From Tieghemostelium lacteum (taxonomy: Eukaryota > Evosea > Eumycetozoa > Dictyosteliales > Raperosteliaceae), in NCBI GenBank assembly GCA_001606155.1, contig LODT01000029.1, positions 62,001 through 126,000 of the forward strand: a DNA stretch of 64,000 bases, written 5' to 3'. This document shows, in pieces, positions 11,559-23,169 of this stretch. Position numbers and translations under genes: made by a program. Every line of letters begins with the position of its first letter. The stretch's first letter is position 1. The notes under the pieces are model-generated. The model made no database searches. It was not told the origin of the DNA and saw only the letters and a program-made list of their open reading frames with translations.

Positions 11559-14385
11559 ATGATTAAGATTCAAACAAGTTGTAAATCAATAAAAAATCTA
11601 ATTATTTTACATAAAATTAAAAATATCAATAAAAATGCAGTAGTAACATCAATAAACTCATTTTCAAACAGTAGCAGATACTTTAGACAACAATATGGAC
11701 TAAAAGCTCTAAATCTAAAGAGTAACAACAGTTTAAATAAATGTACAGTTGAATTAACTAAAAAGTTTTATTCAAGTAACAATAATAATAATAATTCAAA
11801 TAATAATAATTCGAATAAACAAAAAAAAGAAGATGAGATAAGAGAAGAGGATACAGTAGAAAATTTATCAAAAGAACTATTACAATTTGATAAACTCACT
11901 ACCAATAGTATGTATATAAGTATATACTTAGAAGACTCATTTTGGAACTAATTTTATGTATAATAATGTTATAGAAAAAGATTGGCCATTAAATAGTGAG
12001 GTTATAATATACCCATCATTAAGTACACATTTTATAGGTGCAAAAGGACCAGTTAATCTACCAAATATATTTTCAGATAAGATGATACCAAATTCATCTG
12101 GAAAGACATATATTGGTTTATTTTTAGTAAAGGAGCAATTTAGAAATGCAACTGATCCTACATTGATAAAGAGTGCTGATGCAGTACATCATATCGGTGT
12201 ATTAGCACAAGTAAGTTATAGCCCATTGGGTTATTACATGTTTGAAATTCAGTCTAGAATTAGGATAAAATCAATTAGTAATAATAGTTACCCATTTATG
12301 GCTCAGATTGAACCATATCTACCTAATGAGGTTGAAGATGATCCTCGTATACCTGAACTCACCAAAAAGATTGATGAATTGGTAAAGAACTTTCAGAAAC
12401 TCTATCCTGATTCCTATACACTTTTAAAGAGTTCTGATTTTCTAAAACAGATACAGAGTTTAAAACCATCAGGATATCCAACAGCCATTATGAATTACTA
12501 TGGTCTAAACTATCCAGATCAATGTCAATTGATTTTGGAAACTGATTCTATTGTAGATCGTCTAGATAAAATGTATCAGTTACTTCTGAAGGAAGAGAAA
12601 TTACTTTCCATTCAACAAAACATTTACAGAGAGATTGAAGAAAAGAAATCCAAAGACCAAAAAAAATTCTTTTTAAATGAACAACTAAAAAAGATAAAGT
12701 CTCAGTTGGGTGTAGATCAAGATGAAAAGGAACAAATTATACAAAAGTACCAAAATAAGTTGGCAACTCTTCTAGTTGATGAAACTCAGAGAAAGATTAT
12801 TCAGGATGAGATTAACAAACTGTCAACTATAGACCCATCTTCAATGGAATACAATAGCAGTAGAAACTATCTAGATTGGTTAACTAATCTACCATGGAAG
12901 AAATACTCTGAAGAGTTTTTTGATCTACAACATAGTAAAGAGGTATTAGATAAAGATCACTTTGGACTAAATGATATAAAACAGAGAATTTTGGAATTCA
13001 TTTCTATTGGGCATCTCAAAGGATCAGTTATGGGCAAGATTATATGTTTTGTAGGACCACCAGGTACAGGTAAAACCTCTATTGCAAAATCTATTGCAAC
13101 CTGTCTAAAAAGAGAATTTTATAGATTTTCAGTTGGTGGTCTTTTTGATGAAGGAGAAATTAAAGGACATCGTAGAACTTATATTGGATCAATGCCTGGT
13201 AAATTGATACAATGTATGAAGTTAGTTCAGACTAGTAATCCTGTAATTCTTATTGATGAGATTGATAAGATTGGTAAGAGAAATCTAGGTGACCCTTCTT
13301 CAGCTCTTCTAGAAGTACTAGATCCAGAACAAAATTGTACATTTGTTGATCATTATCTTGATGTTCCTTATGATCTCTCTAGAGTCTTATTTATATGTAC
13401 TGCAAACTCTGACCAAACTATACCAGGACCGTTATTTGACAGAATGGAGGTGATTTATCTCAGCGGTTATGTAGAAGAAGAACAAATTCAAATTGTAAGA
13501 AATTTCATTGTACCAAAGACTTTGAGAGAATGTGGTATCACTTCTGAACAATTAACAATATCTGATGATGTTATTAAACAATTGGTTAAGTTCTATTCTA
13601 GAGAAGTTGGTATTCGTGAATTGGAACGTCTCATTGAAAAAATTATGAGAAAGAGTGCTCTAATGTTAGTTAATGGTCAAAAAAGTGTACATATTGATTT
13701 AAATAATCTTGAAGAATTCCTAGGTATTCCAACATATAGTTCTGATAGATACTATGATGTAACTCCAGTTGGTGTTGTAAACGGTTTAGCATGGTCACAA
13801 AGAGGTGGTTCTACATTGTATATAGAAACAACTGCACAACAAAATAATAATAGTCAAAACAAAACAACAAAATCAAAGAATAGTAATGGTGGTAATGCAC
13901 CTAGATTAAGAACTACTGGTAAATTAGGAGATGTAATGACAGAATCATCATCAATTGCCTATACATATGCTAAAAACTTTTTACTAATGATTCAACCAGA
14001 GAATAAGTTTTTTGAAGAGAATTCATTGCATATGCATGCACCACAAGGTGGTATAAGTAAAGATGGTCCAAGTGCTGGTGTTACAATGGTAACTTCATTA
14101 TTATCATTGGCAATGAATGAACCTGTTCTAAATAATCTTGGTATGACTGGTGAGATTACCATAACTGGTAAGGTTTATACTATTGGTGGTGTTAAAGAAA
14201 AAACTATTGCTGCAAAGAGATCTGGTCTTACATGTATCGTTATACCTTCAAATAACAAATTTGATTTTGAAGAGTTACCACAATACATTAAAAATGATAT
14301 CGATATCAAATATGCAAAAGAATACAAAGATGTTTTTGAAATTGCTTTTCCAAATAAAAAACATTTATTACAAAATATTATATAA
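11559..14385 (+). CDS. lonp1: Lon protease, mitochondrial ATP-dependent serine protease
   Basis: Two exons, 11559-11907 and 11975-14385, give about 919 residues. The ATG at 11559 opens a basic, Asn/Ser-rich leader that fits a mitochondrial presequence; an Asn tract lies near residues 75-85. Order of parts: Lon N-terminal substrate-binding domain, central coiled-coil helices, AAA+ ATPase with Walker A GPPGTGKT at 477-484 and Walker B VILIDEIDK, then the protease domain. The catalytic dyad is intact: Ser816 in PSAG and Lys859 in GGVKEK. A hydrophilic insert (about residues 740-765, Asn/Ser/Lys-rich) sits at the start of the protease domain, where eukaryotic Lon proteins often have one. Lon degrades damaged and regulatory proteins in the mitochondrial matrix and binds mitochondrial DNA. 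Dictyostelids may have more than one Lon; which this is cannot be told. Confidence 0.95.
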
Positions 14386-15022
14386 AATAAACCAAAATAT
14401 GAATAATAAATAATTTATTATAAAATATCATCATCTATGAAACTTTACAATAATTATTTTAATAATATGTTTCTTTTCAAAGATTGTAATTGGATATTAA
14501 AAGTAAAAAGTATTAAAATCTTTTTAATATAGTGAACTCTGTTAATTTCAATCACACACCCAATTTTTTAAATTTTTATTGTTAATTGTATACCTCAAAG
14601 TTTAATATATTGGTTTGAAAAATTATTGATATGACAAAATATAAATTTATCAATTTTGATTGCTAATAATTATACCAATAATATTTTAAAATTATTAAAA
14701 ATAAAAGTAACAAAACAATAACTACCACATTAAAGTGTGTAGGTGTGATGGGGGTTTTAATTTTGGTTAAATTGGGGGTAACAGAGAGAGTCATATAATA
14801 ATGATGTGTGAAAATCTATCAAAATATTTTGACACTAATTCTCTGTTTGTGTAGAGTGAATTTTTTCAATAAATTCTTTTTCTCTATCTATATTCTCTAT
14901 TTAGTTTGACAAAGTTAATTATACTTTTAATTTTTTATTTTAAAAATACTATTAGTAAAAATATTTTAAAATATATATATATAATAAAACTATATAAATA
15001 TATATTATTATTGTAAAAAAAA
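14386..15022. promoter_or_regulatory. intergenic region upstream of the GH5 gene
   Basis: AT-rich spacer. A G/T-rich patch at about 14733-14785 (AAAGTGTGTAGGTGTGATGG and two GGGGG runs nearby) stands out and resembles the G/T-rich G-box elements bound by GBF in Dictyostelium developmental promoters. TA repeats (about 14972-14983) lie near the probable transcription start. Binding is inference only. Confidence 0.35.
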
Positions 15023-16675
15023 ATGAAAAAAATTAAAAGCTATCAATGGATAGTTTCAGTAACATTATCATTAATGTTACTATCTAGTTACACTATAAGT
15101 GCTGAGGAAATGTCAACTAAAGGATTACATATAAAAGATAATCATATTTATAATTCCAATGGAGAAATGATAATGCTTAGAGGTGTAAATAGACCAGGTA
15201 CTGAGTATAGTTGTGTACAATATGCAAAGATATTCGATGGTCCTTTTGATGAAGAACATATTCATGTCATTAGAGATTGGAAAGTAAATGCAGTTAGAGT
15301 ACCTCTAAATGAAGATTGTTGGTTAGGTAGACATGCTGCTGAATCACCATTCTTTGGTGAAGCCTATCGTGAGGCTATTCAAAAATATATTGAAATATTT
15401 ACTGATAATAATATGGCTGTCATTATTGATTTACATTGGTCTAGTAATGGTACTTTGGCAACTCAACAAATTGCAATGCCATCTAAAGAAGGTGCTCAAG
15501 AATTTTGGAAACAAATTGCATCCATTTACAAGAGTAACTCTCGTGTATTATTTGATCTCTATAATGAACCTTATCCATTTAAGACTTTGGAATGGGGTCA
15601 AGATGAACAAGCTTGGAAATGTTGGAAAGATGCTACTGGTTGTTCTGATGATCCTGAGATTCCTTATGATGCATCTGGTATGCAACAGTTAATTGATGCA
15701 GTTCGTTCAACTGGCTCTGATAATATTATCTTACTACCTGGTATTCAATATGCTTCCTCCGTTAATATGTTTCTAAAATATGTTCCAAATGATCCAGCTG
15801 GGCAATTAGGTGTCAGTTTACATAGTTATGATTTTAACCATTGTAATAGTGAAGGTTGTTGGGATGATTTCCTCAGACCAGTTTATAGTCAGTATCCAAT
15901 TGTCGCAACTGAAACTGGTCAGAAAGATTGTCTATATGACTATCTTACTGATTTCCTCCATTATGCTGATGTTAATAACATTCATTACCTTGCATGGTCA
16001 TGGTTGGTTACAGATTGTGAATCACCAGCTCTTATTAAAGATTGGGATGGCACACCTACAAACTATGGTCAAGGATATAAAAGACATTTGTCCATTCTCT
16101 CTAAAGGTAAACAACCATGGTATTCAGATACATTTGATATGTATAATGATAAAGTTACTCATTGGGCTTCCGATTGGTCAACTGCAAAACGTAAATGGAA
16201 TGACACTGATCTTGTATATCAGGGTAAATATTCATTCTCTGCTGAGATTACTCCAGAAGGTATGTTTTATCTAAACTGCTACAATTGCATTAAAACTAGT
16301 GTACACAAGACACTAGAATTCTGGATCAATGGTGGAGAGATTGGTGATCAAGATTTCTCTATTCAATTGATTAATAATGAGAGAAAAGCATCCGATACTT
16401 TTACTGTTCAACATGTTTGTAGTTCTTCTACTATACCTGCTTCAAAATGGGTTAAAGCAACAATTGATCTAACTCAATTACCACAAAATGCAATTTATTC
16501 TGGTTTCTGGTTATTACCACAAAATGATCAACCAAAAATGTATATTGATCAAGTTACTGTCAAAGCTATATATGAACCACCTAATAATGATGGAGATGAC
16601 GATTCATCATCATCAACTATCACAATATCATTATCAACCATTATCTTATTATTATTATTAAATTTGTTTTTATAA
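15023..16675 (+). CDS. GH5 glycoside hydrolase (endo-beta-glucanase type), secreted and GPI-type
   Basis: A single exon of 550 residues. A signal peptide (about residues 1-27) is followed by a GH5 TIM-barrel. Visible features are LRGVNRPG near 52, DLHWS near 136, the acid/base glutamate E182 in YNEPY, HSYD near 267, and the nucleophile E297 in VATETG. A beta-sandwich region (about 365-525) follows and could be a carbohydrate-binding module. A short acidic/Ser linker and a hydrophobic tail (IILLLLLNLFL) suggest GPI anchoring. GH5 enzymes hydrolyse beta-1,4-glucans and related polysaccharides. Social amoebae make cellulose in stalk and spore walls, so wall remodelling, or digestion of food polysaccharide, is the likely role. 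All catalytic positions I can place are present. The exact substrate cannot be read from the sequence. Confidence 0.9.
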   Translation: MKKIKSYQWIVSVTLSLMLLSSYTISAEEMSTKGLHIKDNHIYNSNGEMIMLRGVNRPGTEYSCVQYAKIFDGPFDEEHIHVIRDWKVNAVRVPLNEDCWLGRHAAESPFFGEAYREAIQKYIEIFTDNNMAVIIDLHWSSNGTLATQQIAMPSKEGAQEFWKQIASIYKSNSRVLFDLYNEPYPFKTLEWGQDEQAWKCWKDATGCSDDPEIPYDASGMQQLIDAVRSTGSDNIILLPGIQYASSVNMFLKYVPNDPAGQLGVSLHSYDFNHCNSEGCWDDFLRPVYSQYPIVATETGQKDCLYDYLTDFLHYADVNNIHYLAWSWLVTDCESPALIKDWDGTPTNYGQGYKRHLSILSKGKQPWYSDTFDMYNDKVTHWASDWSTAKRKWNDTDLVYQGKYSFSAEITPEGMFYLNCYNCIKTSVHKTLEFWINGGEIGDQDFSIQLINNERKASDTFTVQHVCSSSTIPASKWVKATIDLTQLPQNAIYSGFWLLPQNDQPKMYIDQVTVKAIYEPPNNDGDDDSSSSTITISLSTIILLLLLNLFL

Positions 16676-16893
16676 AATATTAATAAATCAAAAAGTTATT
16701 ATATAATTTGTAAAAAAATAATTTAGTTTAGATGAATAAATCCAATTTCTAATTACAGAAGATTTTAATTATTTTCTTATTTAATATTTAAGGATTTAGT
16801 TATAAAAACATTTTTCCTTGAAATAATTGTATTTAAATATGGTGTAAGACCATTGTCGTTTTTTTTAAAATAATATTTTTTAATATAAACTCG

Positions 16894-18062
16894 ATGGAAA
16901 GATTTACAATAATAGTGGTAGTATCTATAAATTATGATTATCCATCGATAAAAGATTCAATTTTAGATATTATTCAAAATAAATTCAAATCAAATAATAT
17001 AAAGGTAAAAGATATAACATTAAATCTCGTAGGATAATAACATCTAATTGATAAACTACAAAGACACATTCACCTAGAGAAAATGACAGTAGTGACTTTT
17101 TTAAAGTATTAAAGATATCATTTGAATCAAAATATGAATATTCAGAAATAGGTAAAGAATTATTAAACAAAAATGATAGTTTTAGAGTGAATAACAATGT
17201 AATATATGAATATTACTTTCATACTGAGAAACATTTCAGTGGAAGCAAGAGATATCTAGCTGCTTTTGATATGGATTCTTGTTTGATAAAGAATGAATGT
17301 ATTGATGAGATGGCTGATATTATGCAAGTTGGTAAACAAGTATCTGATATTACAGCACTTGCAATGGCTGGTCAATTAGATTTCAATCAAGCTCTTGAAA
17401 AGAGATTATCTCTACTATCTGGTATGACTAGAGATCAATTGGATATAGTATGGTCAAGAATACAATTAAATGCAGGTACATTTACTCTTATAAGAGTACT
17501 AAAATCACTGGGATACAAAACCGCACTGATAAGCGGTGGTTTTACCTATTTTTCAAGAAAAATTGCAGCAGCTTTGAATATTGATTATACCGTTGCAAAT
17601 ACTTTGGAATTTAATGAGGATGGTACACTTACAGGACGTGTTATAGGTCCTATTATAAATGCTCAAATGAAGAAATTAATAGTCGAACAAATTGCAATTC
17701 AAAATGAATGGGATGCCAGTCATTGTATAACTATGGGTGATGGTAGTAACGATAAACTAATGATTGAATACGCTCATTTTGGTGTAGCTTATCATGCTAA
17801 ACCTATTCTAAAGAGTGCAACACCATTTCATATAAATAGTTATCCAACTAGTACTTTATGTTTCTTTTTACCAGAACTTTTGGAATTATTGAATACCAAT
17901 GAATCTGAAAGTACACTTTTAGGAAATTATCTAATGAATAGAACTTATCTATTTGATCTATCATTACATGACCTAGAAATTGATAGTAATCTTTTTGAAT
18001 CATATAAAGAATCAGAAGTAAAAATACTCAATGAAATAAAGAAGAGGATTTCATTAAATTGA
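16894..18062 (+). CDS. serB: phosphoserine phosphatase, SerB type with N-terminal ACT-like region
   Basis: The HAD core lies in the long exon ending at 18062. Motif I is FDMDSCL, motif II is LISGG, a Lys follows in AQMKK, and motif IV is MGDGSNDKLM. These define SerB, the last step of serine synthesis (phosphoserine to serine) in the cytosol. No good start lies at the front of this exon; the GTG at 17187 is not a likely start. A short first exon from the ATG at 16894 completes an N-terminal ACT-like domain (IIVVVSIN strand, then a helix), as in long bacterial SerB. The acceptor is AG at 17062-17063. Two donors keep the frame: GT at 17005 (intron of 59 bases) or GT at 17029 (35 bases, very short but keeping an extra beta strand). 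Its 3' end faces the carrier gene 50 bases away. Confidence 0.88.
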
Positions 18063-18112
18063 TATTTATGTATGGTACAGAAAATGAATACTTGGAGTGG
18101 GGAGTGGGTTAT

Positions 18113-19087
18113 TTATTCAAATTTTGCAAATAACTTTTTAAATTCTTCCCAAAATACTAGTGTTGCAATAGTGTGTGGTCCTAATCTCAAATAATGTGCC
18201 CAAAAACCTTTATATAAAGCCATAAAACCTTCAGCTTTAGTGGTTTTATAGATACAGTCAAAGAGTGATTTATATTTTTCACCATGGCTATTACCCTTTC
18301 CTTGATAATATAAACGTGTTCTAGCAACATCAAAAGGATTCATACCAATAGTTACAATGAATCCAGCTAATAGAGATGCCATTAAATGTGTACTGGTATT
18401 CTTATGTTCAAACAAACCAGTGTTTACTAGCAATTGTTTAGCAGAACCATAAGTAGACAATTGAATACCAGAACCAACAGCAGTTCTTTGTGAGGATGTC
18501 GACATACCTCTACATAGTCCTCTCCAACCTTCTTTTTCAATAATCTGCCTATAAGCAGCCCATGAACTTGTATAACCTTGAAATTGTGGATCATTTGGAA
18601 ACATTGTAGCCGCTTGCATACGTACTTTCACCAAATCAAAAGGTGAACCTAATGCAGCACCTAATGCACCTGCACTGGCACCTGCTAAAAGGTTCTTTAT
18701 AAAAAAGTAATCTTGATCTGCATGTGCACCTAATAACTGAGAGAATACATCAAAAGTTCCCAATCTAGTTGCTTGCATCGTTCCTTGTGAAAAATATGCT
18801 GGTATCAGTCCTCTTTGTAGACCTCTTATACCTTCTGATGTATATATCTTCCTAAAAGCATCAAATACACCACTATAAACTCTCTGTGATATATTTAATT
18901 CACCTTGTAATTGTAATCTAGTTTTCACCAATTCAATGGGATTGGTAATTGTAGTTGCACATATTGAAGCTAATCCTCCTGATATAAAACCACTAATTAT
19001 CGTATAATTGGATTTACTCTTCTTATTTTTATCTACTGTTATCATTAATTTTATTTTACTTTCGTTATTATCACTAGTAGTATTCAT
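18113..19087 (-). CDS. mitochondrial carrier (SLC25) family protein, SLC25A34/35-OAC1-like
   Basis: An uninterrupted frame of 324 residues, starting at the ATG at 19087. Three tandem repeats of about 100 residues each carry the carrier signature: PIELVKTRLQLQG, PFDLVKVRMQAA and PFDVARTRLYYQG, each followed by the second-helix motif (GLQRGL, GLCRGM, ALYKGF). Six membrane helices are expected in the inner mitochondrial membrane. The match of the repeats and the RLGTFDV stretch points to the SLC25A34/35 and yeast oxaloacetate-carrier group, but substrate specificity cannot be fixed from sequence. The N-terminus is hydrophilic and short, as usual for carriers. The gene is convergent with serB, and the region upstream of it is shared with the long regulatory stretch of the Zn2Cys6 gene. 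Confidence 0.93.
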   Translation of the reverse strand: MNTTSDNNESKIKLMITVDKNKKSKSNYTIISGFISGGLASICATTITNPIELVKTRLQLQGELNISQRVYSGVFDAFRKIYTSEGIRGLQRGLIPAYFSQGTMQATRLGTFDVFSQLLGAHADQDYFFIKNLLAGASAGALGAALGSPFDLVKVRMQAATMFPNDPQFQGYTSSWAAYRQIIEKEGWRGLCRGMSTSSQRTAVGSGIQLSTYGSAKQLLVNTGLFEHKNTSTHLMASLLAGFIVTIGMNPFDVARTRLYYQGKGNSHGEKYKSLFDCIYKTTKAEGFMALYKGFWAHYLRLGPHTIATLVFWEEFKKLFAKFE

Positions 19088-20955
19088 TTTTGATTATAAA
19101 TATCTTGGGCGTTCATGAAATTTCAAATCAAAATTTCTCACCAAAAAAATAAAAAAAGGTAATTATTAGATTTAAAAAAAAATTATATTTTAATATAATT
19201 ATAGATGACTGAAAGCTATTGTATATATTTATGAAATATCATTAACTATTAATTCTTTATCTATATTTGATTAAAATAAAAATCGTTTTTATCCGGATAT
19301 TCCTCAAATAAATATGAAATTTCATAAAAAAATAGTCTATCATAAAAAAAAATGACAGTGAAAGTATAACACTAAACCAATTATAAGGATTGGTGATTAT
19401 CCAAAAAATCTATTACACAAAATTTAAAATGTTTTTACATAAATTCCAACAAATTTATTCTTTGATTAATTGTTCAAAACACCACCACACATTGTCACTA
19501 TCACACCCACAACACTATAGAGACAATAGACAACAAAAATACAGTGTTCTATAAGAAATATTTCAATAGTATCTATTAAATCATAGATTTTAACATTGGT
19601 GTAAAAACCACATCTCATTTTAATGAGCACACTCTTAATTTATTTGTGTTATAACAAATTTGGTGGTGTGTTGATGTTGAAACAATCGTATTCAAGACAA
19701 GTTTTTTTTCAATAGCACACTTCCCAAAGTGTGTGTATGTGTGTTTGTGTGAAAATTAAATCAATTAGATTGAGTGTTAGGGTGGGGTTATAAAATAAGA
19801 AAAAACAAAATTACACCCCTAAACCCTCTTCACACATAGATTTCGTCAGGTGAATAAGTTTGTTTATAATGTGTAATAATACTTCACATTTGGTGTTTAT
19901 CGTATTTATAGTTTGAATGATGTCCAATCAACATTCAATCAAAACATTAATATATATATTAATTTGGAAAAATAATCATTTTATTTAATTTTTGTTTTTA
20001 TTTCCACTATCCCTTTTTTAAATTTATTTTGAACACATTTTTATTTCCACTCTTTCTTTCATTTCTGTAACACTATTACCTCCTCTTCTATCTTCTTTTG
20101 CATTTATAATAATAATAACTTGTTTTTCTTGACATTTTTTTTTTCAATTGTAACACCTCTAGTTAGTAATAACTATATTTTTTGTATACCTATTTAAAGA
20201 TTTTCAGAGTAATGGTTTTTGTTATAAAGACATTGCCTAAACTTTAACAGAATAATTAATATTAATTTAGATTTCAGTAAAAGAAAAATATAATAATCAT
20301 TTAACAAAAAAGGTAAATAATTAATTAATATTTATTTGCATTTAATTTATTATTATAATCCATATAAAAAATATTATTAGATGGTATAGATGTTTTTGTT
20401 CAATAGAAAATTCCTACCTATAGAGAACCACACATACAATGAAAATAATTGTTTATAAATAATTTTTCAGTTGGATCCAAATAGTACTACAATCTTTTTT
20501 ATAATAATATTCCTTGTTTATTTAAAATACCCATCTTGTTAATGAGTATTTTACAAGTTTTTTTTTCAACAATTTCTTTTTGATCAGTTAAATTTTAATT
20601 ATTTATTATAAGTTTTCAAAGTATATTTACAAACCAATAATTTCAATGGTTATTTTCTCAAAATATTTTTTTATTTATCTCTAATTGAGATAAACTTCAT
20701 TTTAATTATTTCTTAAAAAAACCTCACCTAGAGCAGTTTGTTTCAACCTACCATCAATTATATAATATGTACAATCTCTAAATACTTTTATTTCATTGCT
20801 ATAAAAGTTTTAATAATTTTATTTTGTACTTTAAATTATTCCTTTTTTGTAAATTTTCAAAAAGTAAACTTGAAAGGATAAAATTTGCAAATTTATTAGA
20901 AAATAACATAATTCACTAATACTTACTTAGTAAAAATAGTTTATATATTTTAATT
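19088..20955. promoter_or_regulatory. long divergent intergenic region upstream of the Zn2Cys6 gene
   Basis: About 1.87 kb without a believable coding frame, the longest gap in the window. It holds CA/GT-rich patches at about 19480-19520 and 19716-19800, a small perfect hairpin at 19716-19733, T-rich tracts (20001-20160) and an AT-only plateau towards the start codon. Long upstream regions with G/T-rich patches are typical of developmentally regulated dictyostelid genes, and the downstream gene encodes a transcription factor. No site can be assigned with confidence. Confidence 0.4.
19716..19733. repeat. short perfect inverted repeat (7-base arms, 4-base loop)
   Basis: CACACTT, then CCCA, then AAGTGTG. 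It runs directly into a GT-rich tract (to about 19751). It could be a protein-binding palindrome or chance in GT/CA-rich DNA. Confidence 0.35.
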
Positions 20956-22921
20956 ATGATTAAAAGAGTTAGAAGAGCATGTCTAAATTGTAGAAATTCA
21001 AAAGTGGCATGTGATCAACAAAGACCTTGCACAAGATGTGTTAAACAAGATATAGGTAGTTCGTGTTATGATCTCCCTCGAAAGAAAAGAGAAAAAAAAC
21101 CAAAACAATCTATAGTTCCAACAACTACAACTACATCTAGTAGTGGTAGTGTTGCAATGACACCAATGTCAAATCTTTCATCTACCAGTATCAAACCAAA
21201 ATCAATAAACCAGCATCACCATCACCAATGTATACCAATATCATCTAGCACCACCACTACCACATTATCTAAATCTAATAATTCAATACCTTCTTCACCA
21301 TCAATGTCGTTAAAAGATAGTGGTGGTAGTTTATCTTCTGGATCTTCACTTCCTTCCTCACCATTATCAAATTTAAATTTTAAAAATGTAATTACAAGTT
21401 CACCAAAATCCATTTCAAATAATAGTACCGGAAATAGTTGTTCTATGATTGAAATATCATCACCTACTACCTTAACACCATCTGTTCAAGGATTACGATT
21501 ATCCAATAATACAATACACTACAATCAACAATCTTCTTCATCTCTTTCCAATTCACAAAATGTTCAATCTCAAATGAAAAATTATATTTCTAGTAGTACA
21601 GCAACTCCTACAAACTATCAAACATGTTCATCTGATCAAATAACTAATCAATATGGTAATATATATCCAGCTCCATCACCATCGGCCACTATTCAAACCA
21701 TTTTACAATCCACAGCCTCTACACCACCTCCAACTTCATCACAATATCATTATTATTCGAATAATAATGTTCCAATAGTACAAAATACAATTTACAATAC
21801 AGCAACTAATAACAATGTTATTAGCGAACCTGGTAGCTTTGTAATTACAAAACACCCTTTTAAAAGAAGTTTTCAATCTTCCTCTTCCAATACTAGTATA
21901 AACAATTCACCCTTAAAAAAGTTGAATACAACTTCAAATTCTACCCCATCATCTCCTTTATTACAACATTATAATAATAATAATGGTGGTGGTACATCAT
22001 TATCTTCATCAATGGAATTAGGTAGTCAAATTCAACTACCACCCGAAATTCAAGCAAAACCATTAATGACCCAACAAGGATGTTATTTCACAGCACCTAC
22101 ACCACCATTGCCAACAATACCTCTATCAACCTCAACATCCTCACTACAAAGTAACTATAAATATCTAAATACCAATCCAAATTCTGGAAGTTCGACTACA
22201 ATGATAGAAATTGCTAATGGTAATTTTTTGGAACCTTCTCAAGAATATCATGTGGTTCCAGTTACCTCTTCAACACCACCAAATACCTATACTTTTATAG
22301 ACTCAAATGGTCAAAATTGGACTACGACCACAACTACAACTTCAAATTCCACAGCTAATCCCAATAACATGACAAATCAAAATGCCTATTATAGTAGTAG
22401 CTGTTCATCACCAACTTCAACCACACAAACTCTTACATCATCACCAATATCCTCTACCTCAATTATATCAATTCCAACAACCCAATTGAATAGTAATGGG
22501 GGTGTGGTACCAACAACTCAATATCGATCATCTCCTCTATCCATTAACTATCCAAATTATCCTGCTTACCAGAATATAAACGATCAACCAAAACATCAAC
22601 CATTAAATTCAAATCAATCGACAACATATTGTAATACGAATGGGAATTCAGCAACAAATGGCTATATTGATTATAATTCATTATATAAATATAGCAATCA
22701 AACAACAACTACAACTGGAGGTGCAAATATAGTTTTGAATACTGGAAACAATCAAATTTTTTATAGTAATAATAATGCCCTATTAGATGTTTCTTCAAAT
22801 AATAATAATAGTAATAACACTCAAACATATTACATTCAACAATCCACACCAACTCAACACATAAATACATATCACCCATCAACACCGAATACTCTTCAAT
22901 CACAACAACAACATCAACAGC

Positions 22922-22986
<65 letters not shown>

Positions 22987-23067
22987 ACAATAGTCCAAAA
23001 TAACCATTTAAACTTATTACAACAACAGCAACATCAACAGCAACAACAGCATAACTATATTAATTAA
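20956..23067 (+). CDS. Zn2Cys6 (fungal-type) zinc-cluster transcription factor
   Basis: A single frame of 703 residues. The six zinc-cluster cysteines are C9, C12, C19, C25, C28 and C37 (CLNC, VAC, RPCTRC, SSC), and a basic patch follows (RKKREKKPK). The RPCTRC spacing and flanking residues look like the fungal AcuK/AcuM/ERT1 group, which regulates gluconeogenesis, but the PAS domain those proteins carry near the C-terminus is not visible here. The remaining 640 residues are Ser/Thr/Asn/Gln-rich and probably disordered, ending in a long CAA-encoded Gln tract. It should bind CGG-type half sites in the nucleus. Zn2Cys6 factors are mainly fungal, with a few in amoebozoans. The intronless frame and the 1.87 kb upstream region are notable. 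Confidence 0.85.
22901..22988 (+). repeat. CAA trinucleotide repeat (poly-Gln tract)
   Basis: An almost pure CAA repeat near the end of the zinc-cluster gene, encoding about 28 Gln with one His. The minus-strand reading of this tract is poly-Val and not a gene. Length variation between strains is expected. Confidence 0.9.
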
Positions 23068-23169
23068 ATAAATCAATAAAATTATATCAATTGATTTATT
23101 TAAACCAAAAAAAAACAAAATATTATTTAATTGTACATTATAAATACTCCTTTTTTTACTATAATATTA

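Noticed and set aside
17187-17200. GTG as start of the phosphoserine phosphatase
   Set aside because: Nuclear genes use ATG, and an in-phase upstream exon with an ATG completes an ACT-like domain.
22709-22990. Open minus-strand frame rich in Val
   Set aside because: It is the complement of the CAA repeat in the zinc-cluster gene, not a gene.
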